NCBI GenBank assembly: GCA_036268995.1
Contig: DATATB010000090.1
Span: 62,001 to 126,000, forward strand
Length of the DNA stretch: 64,000 nt
DNA from: DATATB01 sp036268995
GTDB lineage: Bacteria > Planctomycetota > Planctomycetia > Pirellulales > PNKZ01
Reading direction: 5' to 3'
Shown: piece by piece, positions 1-10,217 of the stretch
How the letters are laid out: every line of letters starts with the position of its first letter
How positions within the stretch are numbered: the stretch's first letter is position 1
Translations under genes and position numbers: made by a program
Notes under the pieces: model-generated
Databases searched by the model: none
The model's input: the letters and a program-made list of their open reading frames with translations, nothing else
Told to the model about the DNA's origin: nothing

Positions 1-1135
1 GTGGTGGAGCGATCGGAACAGGACGCGCTGGCTGTGGGCTTTGGTGGCGGCGATGCCCTTGGCCCTCGGGCTGTCGTTCCCGGCCGTGTTCGTGGCCGGC
101 GGAATCAGTCTGCTATTAATGTGCGAACTGTACCGCAGCCGCGATCGGTCGACGATCTTGCCGGTCGTCGCGTATCACGTAGCGCTGGCAGTGTCGCTGG
201 CAGGGCTGATGGCCGTGTCGGCCGCCACCCAACTCGATGAGTGGGGGCCGATGATGCGCGCGTGCTGGGTCACGGGCTTTCCGCCTTCGCCCCTGCACCC
301 GGTGTTGTTATTAAGATGGTTGGCCGAGACCTACACCGGCCACATGTTCGCCTATCCCCTGGGCGGCAGCGCCGGCGGCAGCGTGCTGACGCTCGTCTGC
401 TTTCTCGCCGGGCTGGCGGCCTGGATGCGCCGTGGCGACCGCCGGCTGGCCGTGATGCTGCTCGCGCCCTTTGGGCTAGGGCTGCTCAGCGCCGCCCTGC
501 GTCTGTATCCCTACGGCGACAACGAACGGCTGGTGCAATACCTGGGACCGGCCATTTGCCTACTGACCGGACTGGGGATTGTGCAACTCGTCGCGCGATT
601 GCGCCCGGCCTCGCGCCAGTGGGCACTGCCAGCGATCATCGGGCTGCTGGGTGTGATTGCCGGCGGGGAGGCGGTGTTCGATCTGGTGCATCCGTATAAG
701 CACCGCTGCGACTGGGACCATCAATCCTTTGCCCGCTGGTTCTGGAGCCAAAGCGACGGTTCGACCGAAGTGGTGGCCATGCCGCACGCGCTGAACGCGG
801 CCGTTTACGATCAGACGGATTATTGCGCCTACCTCTGCTACCGGGCAATCTATGGCCGGCGGTTGAAGGCGGCTTCGGCCGTCACAAGCTCACCGGTTAA
901 ACCGCTAGACTGCGTTGTCTTTCGCGGCGATCAGAGCCGGCCAAAACAGCCGGCCCTGGATGTCTGGCTCAAGCAGTTCGCGCCGCGCTACCAATTGGCC
1001 GGCTGCACGAGCCACCGCGTAAAAACCGACGTCGGTCCGCCCCACGACTTTTACGGCTGGTACGACGTCTACCGGTTTGTGCCGCGGGAAGGGGAGGCGG
1101 TAGCGCAAGGGGAGATTCAGACGCAGAGGAAATGA
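1..1135 (+). CDS. Polytopic membrane protein, GT39/ArnT-like (5' partial)
   Basis: The reading frame is open from the left edge of the window (WWSDRNRTRW...), so only the C-terminal ~377 residues are present and the true start is outside. Several hydrophobic segments are visible (starting AAMPLALGLSFPAVFVAGG, then around SLAGLMAVSA, LLAPFGLGLLSAALRL and AIIGLLGVIAGG), followed by a ~130-residue soluble tail. The arrangement resembles the C-terminal half of membrane-embedded glycosyltransferases that use polyprenyl-phosphate sugars, but the catalytic N-terminal loop is not in the window, so the family is an inference. It converges with ugd; a palindromic repeat separates the two stop codons. 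Confidence 0.6.
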   Translation, partial: WWSDRNRTRWLWALVAAMPLALGLSFPAVFVAGGISLLLMCELYRSRDRSTILPVVAYHVALAVSLAGLMAVSAATQLDEWGPMMRACWVTGFPPSPLHPVLLLRWLAETYTGHMFAYPLGGSAGGSVLTLVCFLAGLAAWMRRGDRRLAVMLLAPFGLGLLSAALRLYPYGDNERLVQYLGPAICLLTGLGIVQLVARLRPASRQWALPAIIGLLGVIAGGEAVFDLVHPYKHRCDWDHQSFARWFWSQSDGSTEVVAMPHALNAAVYDQTDYCAYLCYRAIYGRRLKAASAVTSSPVKPLDCVVFRGDQSRPKQPALDVWLKQFAPRYQLAGCTSHRVKTDVGPPHDFYGWYDVYRFVPREGEAVAQGEIQTQRK

Positions 1136-1222
1136 TGAAGTAGGAATGATGAACGATGAATGAAAGAAGAAGCGCGGCTCTCGCCGCCTTTCCATTCATC
1201 ATTCATCATTCCTACTTCCTAC
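1128..1222. repeat. Palindromic TTCATCATT-type repeat, copy 1
   Basis: An inverted repeat sits between convergent genes. The left arm is rich in ATGATGAA/GGAATGATGAACGATGAATG, and the right arm from about 1190 reads CATTCATCATTCATCATTCC. It overlaps the last codons of the upstream gene and touches the ugd stop. Two further copies are at 2539-2640 and 41614-41733. A role as a bidirectional terminator is possible from position alone. Confidence 0.8.
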
Positions 1223-2535
1223 TTTCCCATCACGCTCGCTCGCCCGATGGAGTGATACGTAAAGCCGCCGGCGCGGATCAGGCCGGGCTCGTAGATGTTG
1301 CGGCCGTCGAAGATCACGGGGGCTTTCATCTTCCGCTTCATGAGTTTGAAGTCGGGATTCTGGAACTCCTTCCACTCGGTCATGATCACCAGCGCATCGG
1401 CTCCATTGATGGCGTCGTACGGTCGCTCGGCATAGACCAGTCGGTCGCCATAGAGCCGCTGGACATTCTCCAATGCCTCGGGATCGTGTACCTGCACGTG
1501 TACCTTTTCGGCCAGCAGCCGATCCACTAGCGCCAGTGCCGGGGCCTCGCGAACGTCGTCGGTGCGCGGTTTGAAGGCCAGCCCCCAGATGGCCAGCGTG
1601 CGGCCTGCCAATTGGCCGTCGAAGTGCCGCAAGATCTTTTCCAACAGCACGGTCTTTTGCGCCGTGTTGATCGCGTCGACGGCCTCCAGCATGCGCGGCT
1701 CGACGCCCAGCGAACGGGCCATGAATTGCAAGGCCCGCACGTCCTTGGGAAAGCAACTGCCGCCGTAACCGACGCCGGGAAACAGAAACGAGAAGCCGAT
1801 GCGGCTGTCGTGGCCGATGCCGCGGCGCACGTCGTTGATGTCGGCCGCCATGTGCTCGCACAGATTGGCGACCTCGTTGATGAAGCTGATTTTGGTGGCC
1901 AACAGGGCATTGGCCACATACTTGGTCATCTCGGCGCTTTCGGGGCTCATCACCAGAAACGGCTGCTCGACCCGCAGAAACGGCGCGTACAGCTCGCGCA
2001 GCATTTCCACCGGCCGAGGCGAGCGCACGCCGATGACGACCCGGTCGGGCCGCATGAAATCGTCCAGCGCCGCCCCCTCCTTGAGAAACTCCGGATTGCT
2101 CACCACGTCGAAGTCGCGGCCCGTCAGTTCGCGCAAACGCTGGAAGATGCGCGCGTTGGTCCCCACTGGCACCGTACTTTTGGTGATGACGATGGCCTCG
2201 TCCGGCAGCAAGCCGGCCAGACTGTCGATCACGGTCCAGAGGTTCGTCAAATCGGCCGAGCCATCGTCGGCGCTGGGCGTGCCGATGGCCAGGAACACCA
2301 ACTGCGCCGGCTGAAGGGCAGCCGCCAGGTCGGTGGTGAAGTGCAGGCGCCCCAGCTCGGCGTTGCGCGTCACCAGCTCGGCCAGGCCGGGCTCGTAGAT
2401 CGGCACCTGGCCCTGTTCGAGCAGTTCGATCTTGCGCCGATCGACGTCGACGCAGATCACGTCATTGCCCGTCTCGGCAAAACAAGTGCCCGTGACAAGG
2501 CCGACGTAGCCGGTACCGATAACGGCGATTTGCAT
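1219..2535 (-). CDS. ugd: UDP-glucose 6-dehydrogenase
   Basis: Oxidises UDP-glucose to UDP-glucuronate with two NAD+, supplying precursors for exopolysaccharide or glycan synthesis in the cytoplasm. The 438-residue length is normal for the UDPGDH family. The N terminus carries the Rossmann motif GTGYVGLVTG (residues 7-16), the central helix domain is intact, and the catalytic cysteine lies in GYGGSCFPKD. The C-terminal UDP-binding domain starts near LAGRTLAIWGLAFKP. The ATG at 2535 has no clear Shine-Dalgarno, and the leader is occupied by a palindromic repeat. It follows a sugar-nucleotide reductase/epimerase and gyrA on the same strand. Confidence 0.95.
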   Translation of the reverse strand: MQIAVIGTGYVGLVTGTCFAETGNDVICVDVDRRKIELLEQGQVPIYEPGLAELVTRNAELGRLHFTTDLAAALQPAQLVFLAIGTPSADDGSADLTNLWTVIDSLAGLLPDEAIVITKSTVPVGTNARIFQRLRELTGRDFDVVSNPEFLKEGAALDDFMRPDRVVIGVRSPRPVEMLRELYAPFLRVEQPFLVMSPESAEMTKYVANALLATKISFINEVANLCEHMAADINDVRRGIGHDSRIGFSFLFPGVGYGGSCFPKDVRALQFMARSLGVEPRMLEAVDAINTAQKTVLLEKILRHFDGQLAGRTLAIWGLAFKPRTDDVREAPALALVDRLLAEKVHVQVHDPEALENVQRLYGDRLVYAERPYDAINGADALVIMTEWKEFQNPDFKLMKRKMKAPVIFDGRNIYEPGLIRAGGFTYHSIGRASVMGK

Positions 2536-2538
2536 AGG

Positions 2539-2640
2539 AAATTAAATGATGAAGGATGAAGGATGAAGGATGAATGAAAGAAGAGACCGACGTCATGTCC
2601 CCCATTCATCATTCATCATTCCGACTTCCGCATTTCCGCT
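2539..2640. repeat. Palindromic TTCATCATT-type repeat, copy 2
   Basis: Left arm with tandem GGATGAA units (about 2550-2575), right arm CATTCATCATTCATCATTCC from about 2602. It lies between two co-directional genes (the epimerase stop at 2616 and the ugd start at 2535). The right arm runs into the epimerase gene, so the last residues of that protein (AEMRKSE) are repeat-derived. Confidence 0.8.
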
Positions 2641-3581
2641 TCGTGGTTTTGCCAGAACTCGAATGTATCCGCCACGCACTGCTGGAGCGAGATCCGCGGC
2701 TGCCAACCAGTGGTGGCTACCAACCGGCTGATATCGGCCACGGCGTCGGCCCGCACACCGGGATGCAGTTCGCGGATCGGCCGGTGGGGGTCGGCGATGC
2801 GCTCGAGCATGGCCAAAACTTCGCCCGTCTGGCAGGCCTGGCCGCTGCCGACGTTGTAAAGCCCGAGCGGCTCGCCGGCCAGGGCCAGCAGCCGGTAGGC
2901 CCGCACAATGTCGCGGACGTCGGACAAATCGATGCGCGTCGAGCGATTGTAAACTTCGATCGGCCGCCCGCCGGGTTGGGCGAATTGCCGGGCCCATTGC
3001 GGCAACATCATCTGCTCGTGCTGCCGCGGTCCCGTGTGCTGGAACGAGCGGGCGATCATCACGTCCAGCCCCGAGTCGCGGGTGAACCAGCCGATGACGG
3101 TCTCGGCCAGCGACTTGCTCCAGCCGTAACCGTTCTTGGGTTTGATCGGGGACGTTTCGCTGACCGGGTCGCCGGCCGCCGCGACTGCGTCGTACACATG
3201 GCTGGTGCTGATGAACAGCACGCGGGGAGGCCGCGGCAAGCTGGCCGCCATTTCCAGCACGGCCGCCGTTCCGCCCACATTGACGGCCGCCGCCGGACCG
3301 GCCGGCAAATGCGGTCCACACTCCTCGGGCACGCTGATGGCCGCCAGATGAAAGATCACCTCGGGCGCAAAGATTCGCAGCGGTTCGTAGGCCAGCTTGG
3401 CCAAGGCCGGCAGCGTCACGTCCCACGGAAACAGCGGAGCCTCGGCCTCGACGCGCGCGAGCGTATGCTCGGGCCAGGCGCCGGAGCGGTTGAAACCCAG
3501 CACCTGGTCGCCTTCGGCCAACAGGTGCTCGGCCAGATATTGGCCGGCGAAACCGGTGATGCCGGTAATCGCCGCCCTCAC
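2616..3581 (-). CDS. NAD(P)-dependent sugar-nucleotide epimerase/reductase (GDP-6-deoxyhexulose reductase-like)
   Basis: An extended short-chain dehydrogenase of 321 residues. Visible motifs are the glycine-rich nucleotide site GITGFAGQYL (residues 7-16), the FHLAA strand, a Ser/Thr-rich catalytic segment (STSHVY) and the YxxxK pair in NGYGWSKSL. A substrate-loop arginine cluster precedes DVRDIVRAY. The overall pattern is closest to GDP-4-keto-6-deoxymannose reductases and related GDP-sugar dehydratases, but substrate cannot be read from sequence. The start is GTG at 3581, 52 nt after gyrA ends, so read-through from gyrA is plausible. It pairs with ugd downstream for surface-sugar supply. Confidence 0.82.
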   Translation of the reverse strand: MRAAITGITGFAGQYLAEHLLAEGDQVLGFNRSGAWPEHTLARVEAEAPLFPWDVTLPALAKLAYEPLRIFAPEVIFHLAAISVPEECGPHLPAGPAAAVNVGGTAAVLEMAASLPRPPRVLFISTSHVYDAVAAAGDPVSETSPIKPKNGYGWSKSLAETVIGWFTRDSGLDVMIARSFQHTGPRQHEQMMLPQWARQFAQPGGRPIEVYNRSTRIDLSDVRDIVRAYRLLALAGEPLGLYNVGSGQACQTGEVLAMLERIADPHRPIRELHPGVRADAVADISRLVATTGWQPRISLQQCVADTFEFWQNHEAEMRKSE

Positions 3582-3633
3582 GCGAGCACCGCGCCGCTCG
3601 TCCCAGCCTGCCCTGCGAGCATCATGGGGTCAC

Positions 3634-6459
<2,826 letters not shown>

Positions 6460-6859
6460 TCGCCACGTCCTTTCGCTCGCTGGTGCCCGGGACCGGCGTT
6501 ACTCTCAACCGGTCGCGCCCAGGCGTCAAAATCGCCCGTGCTGCAAACCGTTGAATCTACCAAATTTCGCCCCCGCCGGCAACTTGCCGCGGGCCTGTAA
6601 TGGCGGACGAAACTCGAAGAATTGCTTGGGTTTAAGAGGGCTGCGCCCAAAGCGGCTGCTAACCAGCCGCAGAGCAGGACGAGGATCAAGATTGCGGCCG
6701 CGCAGCGCACTCCCCTCTCCCCTTGCGGGAGAGGGGTCGGGGGTGAGGGGTTGGAGCACTCCCGATCGGCAGCGACTAATGGTTCTCAGGGTTGCGCAGC
6801 AACACATCGGAGCGCCGAACGTCGTTGGTGGGGCGTCGCGAGCCCCGCCGGCCGATCCG
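6460..6859. other. 400-nt stretch without a convincing gene
   Basis: No reading frame here has a start with a ribosome binding site or recognisable protein features. It should contain the gyrA promoter/leader. Its one clear structure is the CCCTCTCCC palindrome at 6712-6750. Confidence 0.6.
6712..6750. repeat. CCCTCTCCC/GGGAGAGGGG palindromic repeat, copy 1
   Basis: CCCCTCTCCCC and GGGAGAGGGG arms flank a TTGC loop and are followed by GGGGGTGAGGGG. The same element core occurs at 9768-9799 and, degraded, at 12180-12244. Short GC-rich palindromes of this CCCTCTCCC/GGGAGAGGG type are common intergenic repeats in many bacteria. Confidence 0.8.
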
Positions 6860-7855
6860 TCAGCCGGCCGAGGGCGCGATGGCCAGTTGCTTGAGCGATT
6901 CCAGCGCACCGAGCAAATCGGGGCAACTGATTTCCCGCCAACCGGCCAGCTTGTGATGCAGAATGGCCAGCTTGAACGACTCGAAAGCCTCGGCCACGTC
7001 GGCCGGCAATTCGGCCAGTTGCTCGAACGGCCGCACCGCAACGGGCGGCTCGTGCTGCGGCTCGTCTTCGAGACCGGCCGAATCAAACGGAGCGCTACTG
7101 GGCCCTTCACCAAAATCCGGCCCTTCGGCGTAATTGGGACCCGACGTATAGGCCGCGCCATCCCGATTGCCGCCGGACCCTTCCGGATCGCGCACTTCCA
7201 GCTGGCCGGCGGCGGGGTTATTAAAGTCTTCGTCCAACTCCGCGTCGACTACCGGTTGCTCGAGCTCATCGGCCGGCAGTCCGCCGAGCGCCTCGGCCCG
7301 TTGCCGGCGCATCTGCGAGATCGACCAGCCGCTCTGCACGGCCCCTTCGAGCCACATTTCGGCATCCGACCAATCGATGGCCGCCTGGAAATGGCTCCAA
7401 TACAAGCCGGGATACGTGTCGCGCTGCTGGCCGAATTGCTCGGACACGCGCCGCAAGCGGCCGACGTGCTGACTGGACACGCTGCCGACGCGGCGGCTCC
7501 AGGCCTCGTCGGAGTATTCCTGCCAGGCGGCGCCCGAGTCGATCAGTGCCTGTCGCCACTGGCAGATGATGCGGCCTTTTTCCCAATTGGTCGTGCTGAC
7601 CAGCCGCTGCCACTGCCCCAGGAATTCGAGTGATGTTTCTTCCGTCGCCGCAGGAATGGCGCCGCCTTGCTCCGCGTCTGGTTCCACTGGGTAGCCGTCT
7701 CCGTCTTGCTTCCATGTCGCACGCAGGCGAGACGGCGTCCACACCGAGTCGAATCCCACGTCGCCCGAGCGATTGTAGCTGTCAATGCGCGCAGCGACGA
7801 ACGCGCAAACGCCGCGCGACGGCTGAGTGCCGCGACCCGCGCGGGCCGAGGCCAC
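6860..7855 (-). CDS. Conserved hypothetical protein
   Basis: Not assigned to a named family. Up to 331 residues in frame. The convincing part begins around TSLEFLGQWQRLVSTTNWEK. A tryptophan-rich helical domain of ~130 residues follows (EYSDEAWSRRVGSVSSQHVG, then YWSHFQAAIDWSDAEMWLEG), then an acidic Gly/Pro-rich linker and a C-terminal helix pair (FESFKLAILHHKLAGWREIS). The arrangement is loosely like helix-rich DNA-binding or ParB-type helper domains, but no catalytic or HTH motif is certain. The first ~45 residues (MASARAGRG...) look non-native, so the true start is probably a downstream GTG or TTG. The N-terminal boundary is uncertain. Confidence 0.7.
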   Translation of the reverse strand: MASARAGRGTQPSRGVCAFVAARIDSYNRSGDVGFDSVWTPSRLRATWKQDGDGYPVEPDAEQGGAIPAATEETSLEFLGQWQRLVSTTNWEKGRIICQWRQALIDSGAAWQEYSDEAWSRRVGSVSSQHVGRLRRVSEQFGQQRDTYPGLYWSHFQAAIDWSDAEMWLEGAVQSGWSISQMRRQRAEALGGLPADELEQPVVDAELDEDFNNPAAGQLEVRDPEGSGGNRDGAAYTSGPNYAEGPDFGEGPSSAPFDSAGLEDEPQHEPPVAVRPFEQLAELPADVAEAFESFKLAILHHKLAGWREISCPDLLGALESLKQLAIAPSAG

Positions 7856-7973
7856 AAAACGCGGCCTTTGAATGCAGCGGCCGCTGAAAAAATTCTCGCG
7901 CGGCTTGGGGATAACCTGTCGATGGAGCTGCGTGCGTCAAAGCCCACGGACTGCGGTCCGTGGGGCTCTTTTA

Positions 7974-8186
7974 CTAAACCGCAGCCAATTGATCGGCCAC
8001 AAAACCGCAATTGCGGTGCGAGCCGTCGCAAAACGGCTTCTTCGCCGACTGCCCGCAGCGGCACAAGGCCACGTTTGGCTTGTCGCCGGTAATCGCAAAT
8101 TCGTGCCCTTCGTGATCGATAATCCTCACAGGCCCTTCAACCACCAACGGGCCGTTGATCCGGCAGCGAATCGTGACCTGGCTCAT
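7974..8186 (-). CDS. CDGSH-type iron-sulfur domain protein
   Basis: A small (70-residue) soluble protein carrying a single CDGSH signature near the C terminus: CRCGQSAKKPFCDGSH supplies the three cysteines and one histidine that bind a 2Fe-2S cluster in this family. The N-terminal half (IRCRINGPLVVEGPVRIID) matches the usual lead-in strand of bacterial stand-alone versions. ATG at 8186 is preferred because AAAGGGAAG lies just upstream; an in-frame upstream start at 8204 lacks this. Physiological role unknown; redox or iron handling is typical of the family. Confidence 0.9.
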   Translation of the reverse strand: MSQVTIRCRINGPLVVEGPVRIIDHEGHEFAITGDKPNVALCRCGQSAKKPFCDGSHRNCGFVADQLAAV

Positions 8187-8350
8187 AAAAGCTTCCCTTT
8201 CCAAATGCCCCCGAATGTCGTGGCTGCTGTCAGTTTAGCCGGACAGCCCGATCGTTGCAGCTTGTGCAAACACTAAAACTGGCGCGGACAAATCTGGCGA
8301 CGATCGGTAATCTCTCGCCGGATTGTTTTCCTTGCACGATCGGCCTTGCC

Positions 8351-9727
8351 ATGATCGCGATCTTCGCTCGAAGCCGATGGACCAGGCCTGCGGCAGTTGT
8401 GGCGGTCGTGGCGCTCGTCGTCGGCTATGGATTTGTGTTCGCGCGCGAGCCCCAGCGCAGCGACTGGTACTGCTGCTTCGTGCGGGCGGCTCTGCGGATG
8501 GAGCAAGGCCAGCGCATCCATATCGTCGACAAGAGCCCCTACGCGTATCCGCCGCTGATGGCGATGCTGACGATCCCGCTGGCGCAGTTTCCCGCCGGGG
8601 TGGGCATTGTCGCCTGGTACGGAGTGAGCCTCGCGACCTTGGCGCTTGCCGCGTGGTACGCCTGGCGGTTGATTGGCGGGCCGACGCATGAACGGCTGGC
8701 AGGCCGCTGGGCCGCGGTGGCCGCGCTGGCGATTCTGTGCTCGATGCGGTTTATCATCGGCCCGCTTCAGACGCGGCAGTTCGACACCGTGATAGCCGCC
8801 CTGCTCATGGCCGGCTGCTGGCGATTGGCGCGCGGCCATCAGCCCAGCGGCGGCCTGCTGCTGGGCCTGGCGACGGCCATGAAGTGCACGCCTCTGCTGC
8901 TGGTCCCCTACCTGGCCTGGCGACGCTGGTACGTCGCCGCCGCGCTTGTCGCGCTGACGGCCGTGGCCGCGAACCTGCTGCCCGAGTTCTGCTATCCGCA
9001 ACAGTCGGGCGGCTGGTACCTGGCCGATTGGAAGCGGCATTTTCTCGACGTCAGCCATCGGGTTCCGCCCGGCACCTGGTTCAGCGGCCTGGCGCAGAAC
9101 CAATCGCTGGCCGGCACGTTCCAACGGCTGTTTCGCTACGGCCTGCCGCTTTCGACCTCAGCCATCACCGGTGGCGAATTCCCGATCGACAGCATCCCAC
9201 TGCTGCGGGGTTGCGTGTACGGCGCATCGGCACTGCTGCTGGCGATGACGTTATATTTCGGACGCCGCGGCCGGCGCGGCTTCGATTTCCGCAGCAGCGA
9301 AGACAACGATGCAGGTGTCGCGATGCGGCATTTCGCGGCCGAGGTTTCGGCGGTATTCGCCTTGATGCTGCTGGTAAGTCCCATGACCAGCCGGGCCCAT
9401 TATCTGATTCTCATCCTGCCGTCGCTGTTGATCTGCCGCGCGGCGATTATCGATAGCGACCGGTTCTTTCGCTGGCTGCTGCCGGTGCTGCTGGTGTGCG
9501 GTCCGCTGGTGACCAAAGGCCTGATCGGCAAAACGCTGGGCGACCTGGCACTGGCTTGGAGCTTGCCCACCTGCTACGCGCTCGCCTGCCTGGCCGGCAT
9601 GTGGCGGCTAATGGCGCGGGGAGGTGCCGCTCGTCGCGCCCCGGTAGCGGAATTCGTGAGAATTCCGCAAGCCCTCGGAAAGATCCATCCGGCACTAGCG
9701 ACGTTCACGACAGCCTGCCGCGAATAA
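8351..9727 (+). CDS. GT87/DUF2029-type membrane glycosyltransferase
   Basis: A polytopic membrane protein of ~458 residues with about ten hydrophobic segments. The first periplasmic loop DWYCCFVRAALRMEQGQRIH and the following KSPYAYPPLMAML match the lead motif of the GT87 family, which includes polyprenyl-phosphomannose-dependent mannosyltransferases; LLGLATAMKCTPLLLVPYL is another family-typical segment. Donor and acceptor cannot be read from sequence. ATG at 8351 places the first membrane helix correctly; the frame is open further upstream to 8255. The final ~28 residues (from PVAEFVRIP) are encoded by a palindromic repeat (9644-9668), so the natural C terminus may have been replaced. Confidence 0.8.
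   Translation: MIAIFARSRWTRPAAVVAVVALVVGYGFVFAREPQRSDWYCCFVRAALRMEQGQRIHIVDKSPYAYPPLMAMLTIPLAQFPAGVGIVAWYGVSLATLALAAWYAWRLIGGPTHERLAGRWAAVAALAILCSMRFIIGPLQTRQFDTVIAALLMAGCWRLARGHQPSGGLLLGLATAMKCTPLLLVPYLAWRRWYVAAALVALTAVAANLLPEFCYPQQSGGWYLADWKRHFLDVSHRVPPGTWFSGLAQNQSLAGTFQRLFRYGLPLSTSAITGGEFPIDSIPLLRGCVYGASALLLAMTLYFGRRGRRGFDFRSSEDNDAGVAMRHFAAEVSAVFALMLLVSPMTSRAHYLILILPSLLICRAAIIDSDRFFRWLLPVLLVCGPLVTKGLIGKTLGDLALAWSLPTCYALACLAGMWRLMARGGAARRAPVAEFVRIPQALGKIHPALATFTTACRE
9644..9668. repeat. GTAGCGGAA palindrome, copy 1 (inside coding sequence)
   Basis: The 25-nt element runs from GTAGCGGAATTCGTGAG to AATTCCGC, inside the 3' end of the glycosyltransferase gene. It adds the peptide VAEFVRIP. Related copies are at 10780, 16006, 23488 and 47911. 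Confidence 0.85.
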
Positions 9728-9736
9728 TCGCGGCTG

Positions 9737-9834
9737 AGGATCGACCGAAGAATAACTTCTCCACAACCCCTCTCCCCTTGGGAGAGGGCAGGGTGAGGGC
9801 CGGGAGGAACGGAAGTTATTCTTCGGTCGATCCT
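9737..9834. repeat. Nested palindrome: 23-bp perfect inverted repeat around a CCCTCTCCC element
   Basis: Outer arms 9737-9759 (begins AGGATCGACCGAAG) and 9812-9834 (ends CTTCGGTCGATCCT) are exact reverse complements over 23 nt. They enclose CCCCTCTCCCCTTGGGAGAGG and its GTGAGGG tail. It lies between two convergent genes, and the right outer arm covers two bases of the lipoprotein stop codon. By position it could act as a bidirectional terminator. Confidence 0.85.
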
Positions 9835-10093
9835 ACTGGTCGTAAACACTTTTGCCGTTCACTTCGATCTGCACGTGCTGTCCATCGCGGCGGACGACGA
9901 TCGTCGAGGGCTCGTGTGGGATAGGGATCGTTTTTCCATCGACCGTGAACTGCCAGTTGGCGTACTGCACGAGCTTATCGTTCACGACTTCGTTGAACGT
10001 ATCGCTGTCGTTGCTCACCCGGTACGTGGCGACCGACTTGCCGCTACAGCCTGCCACGACCAGGCACAGCATGACCGCCAAAAACGCTCGCAT
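9833..10093 (-). CDS. Small putative lipoprotein
   Basis: An 86-residue protein beginning MRAFLAVMLCLVVAGCSGK: a basic n-region, a hydrophobic core and the lipobox VAGC, so export and lipidation are expected (inference from the signal). The mature part is ~70 residues of mostly beta character (WQFTVDGKTIPIPHE, HVQIEVNGKSVYDQ) and matches no family I recognise. ATG at 10093 has GGAGAAA upstream. The frame continues 5' of this but reads into a leader without protein-like composition. Confidence 0.75.
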   Translation of the reverse strand: MRAFLAVMLCLVVAGCSGKSVATYRVSNDSDTFNEVVNDKLVQYANWQFTVDGKTIPIPHEPSTIVVRRDGQHVQIEVNGKSVYDQ

Positions 10094-10217
10094 CGCAATT
10101 TCTCCGGGAATAGTGCCTGCAATACCATAGGCATTCCCCCCCGCACGAGGCCAGGAAAAAGCTACATTTTGACTGGCACCGCTTCGGTGCGTCAGCCACG
10201 CTTTTTTCCTGCTCAGT

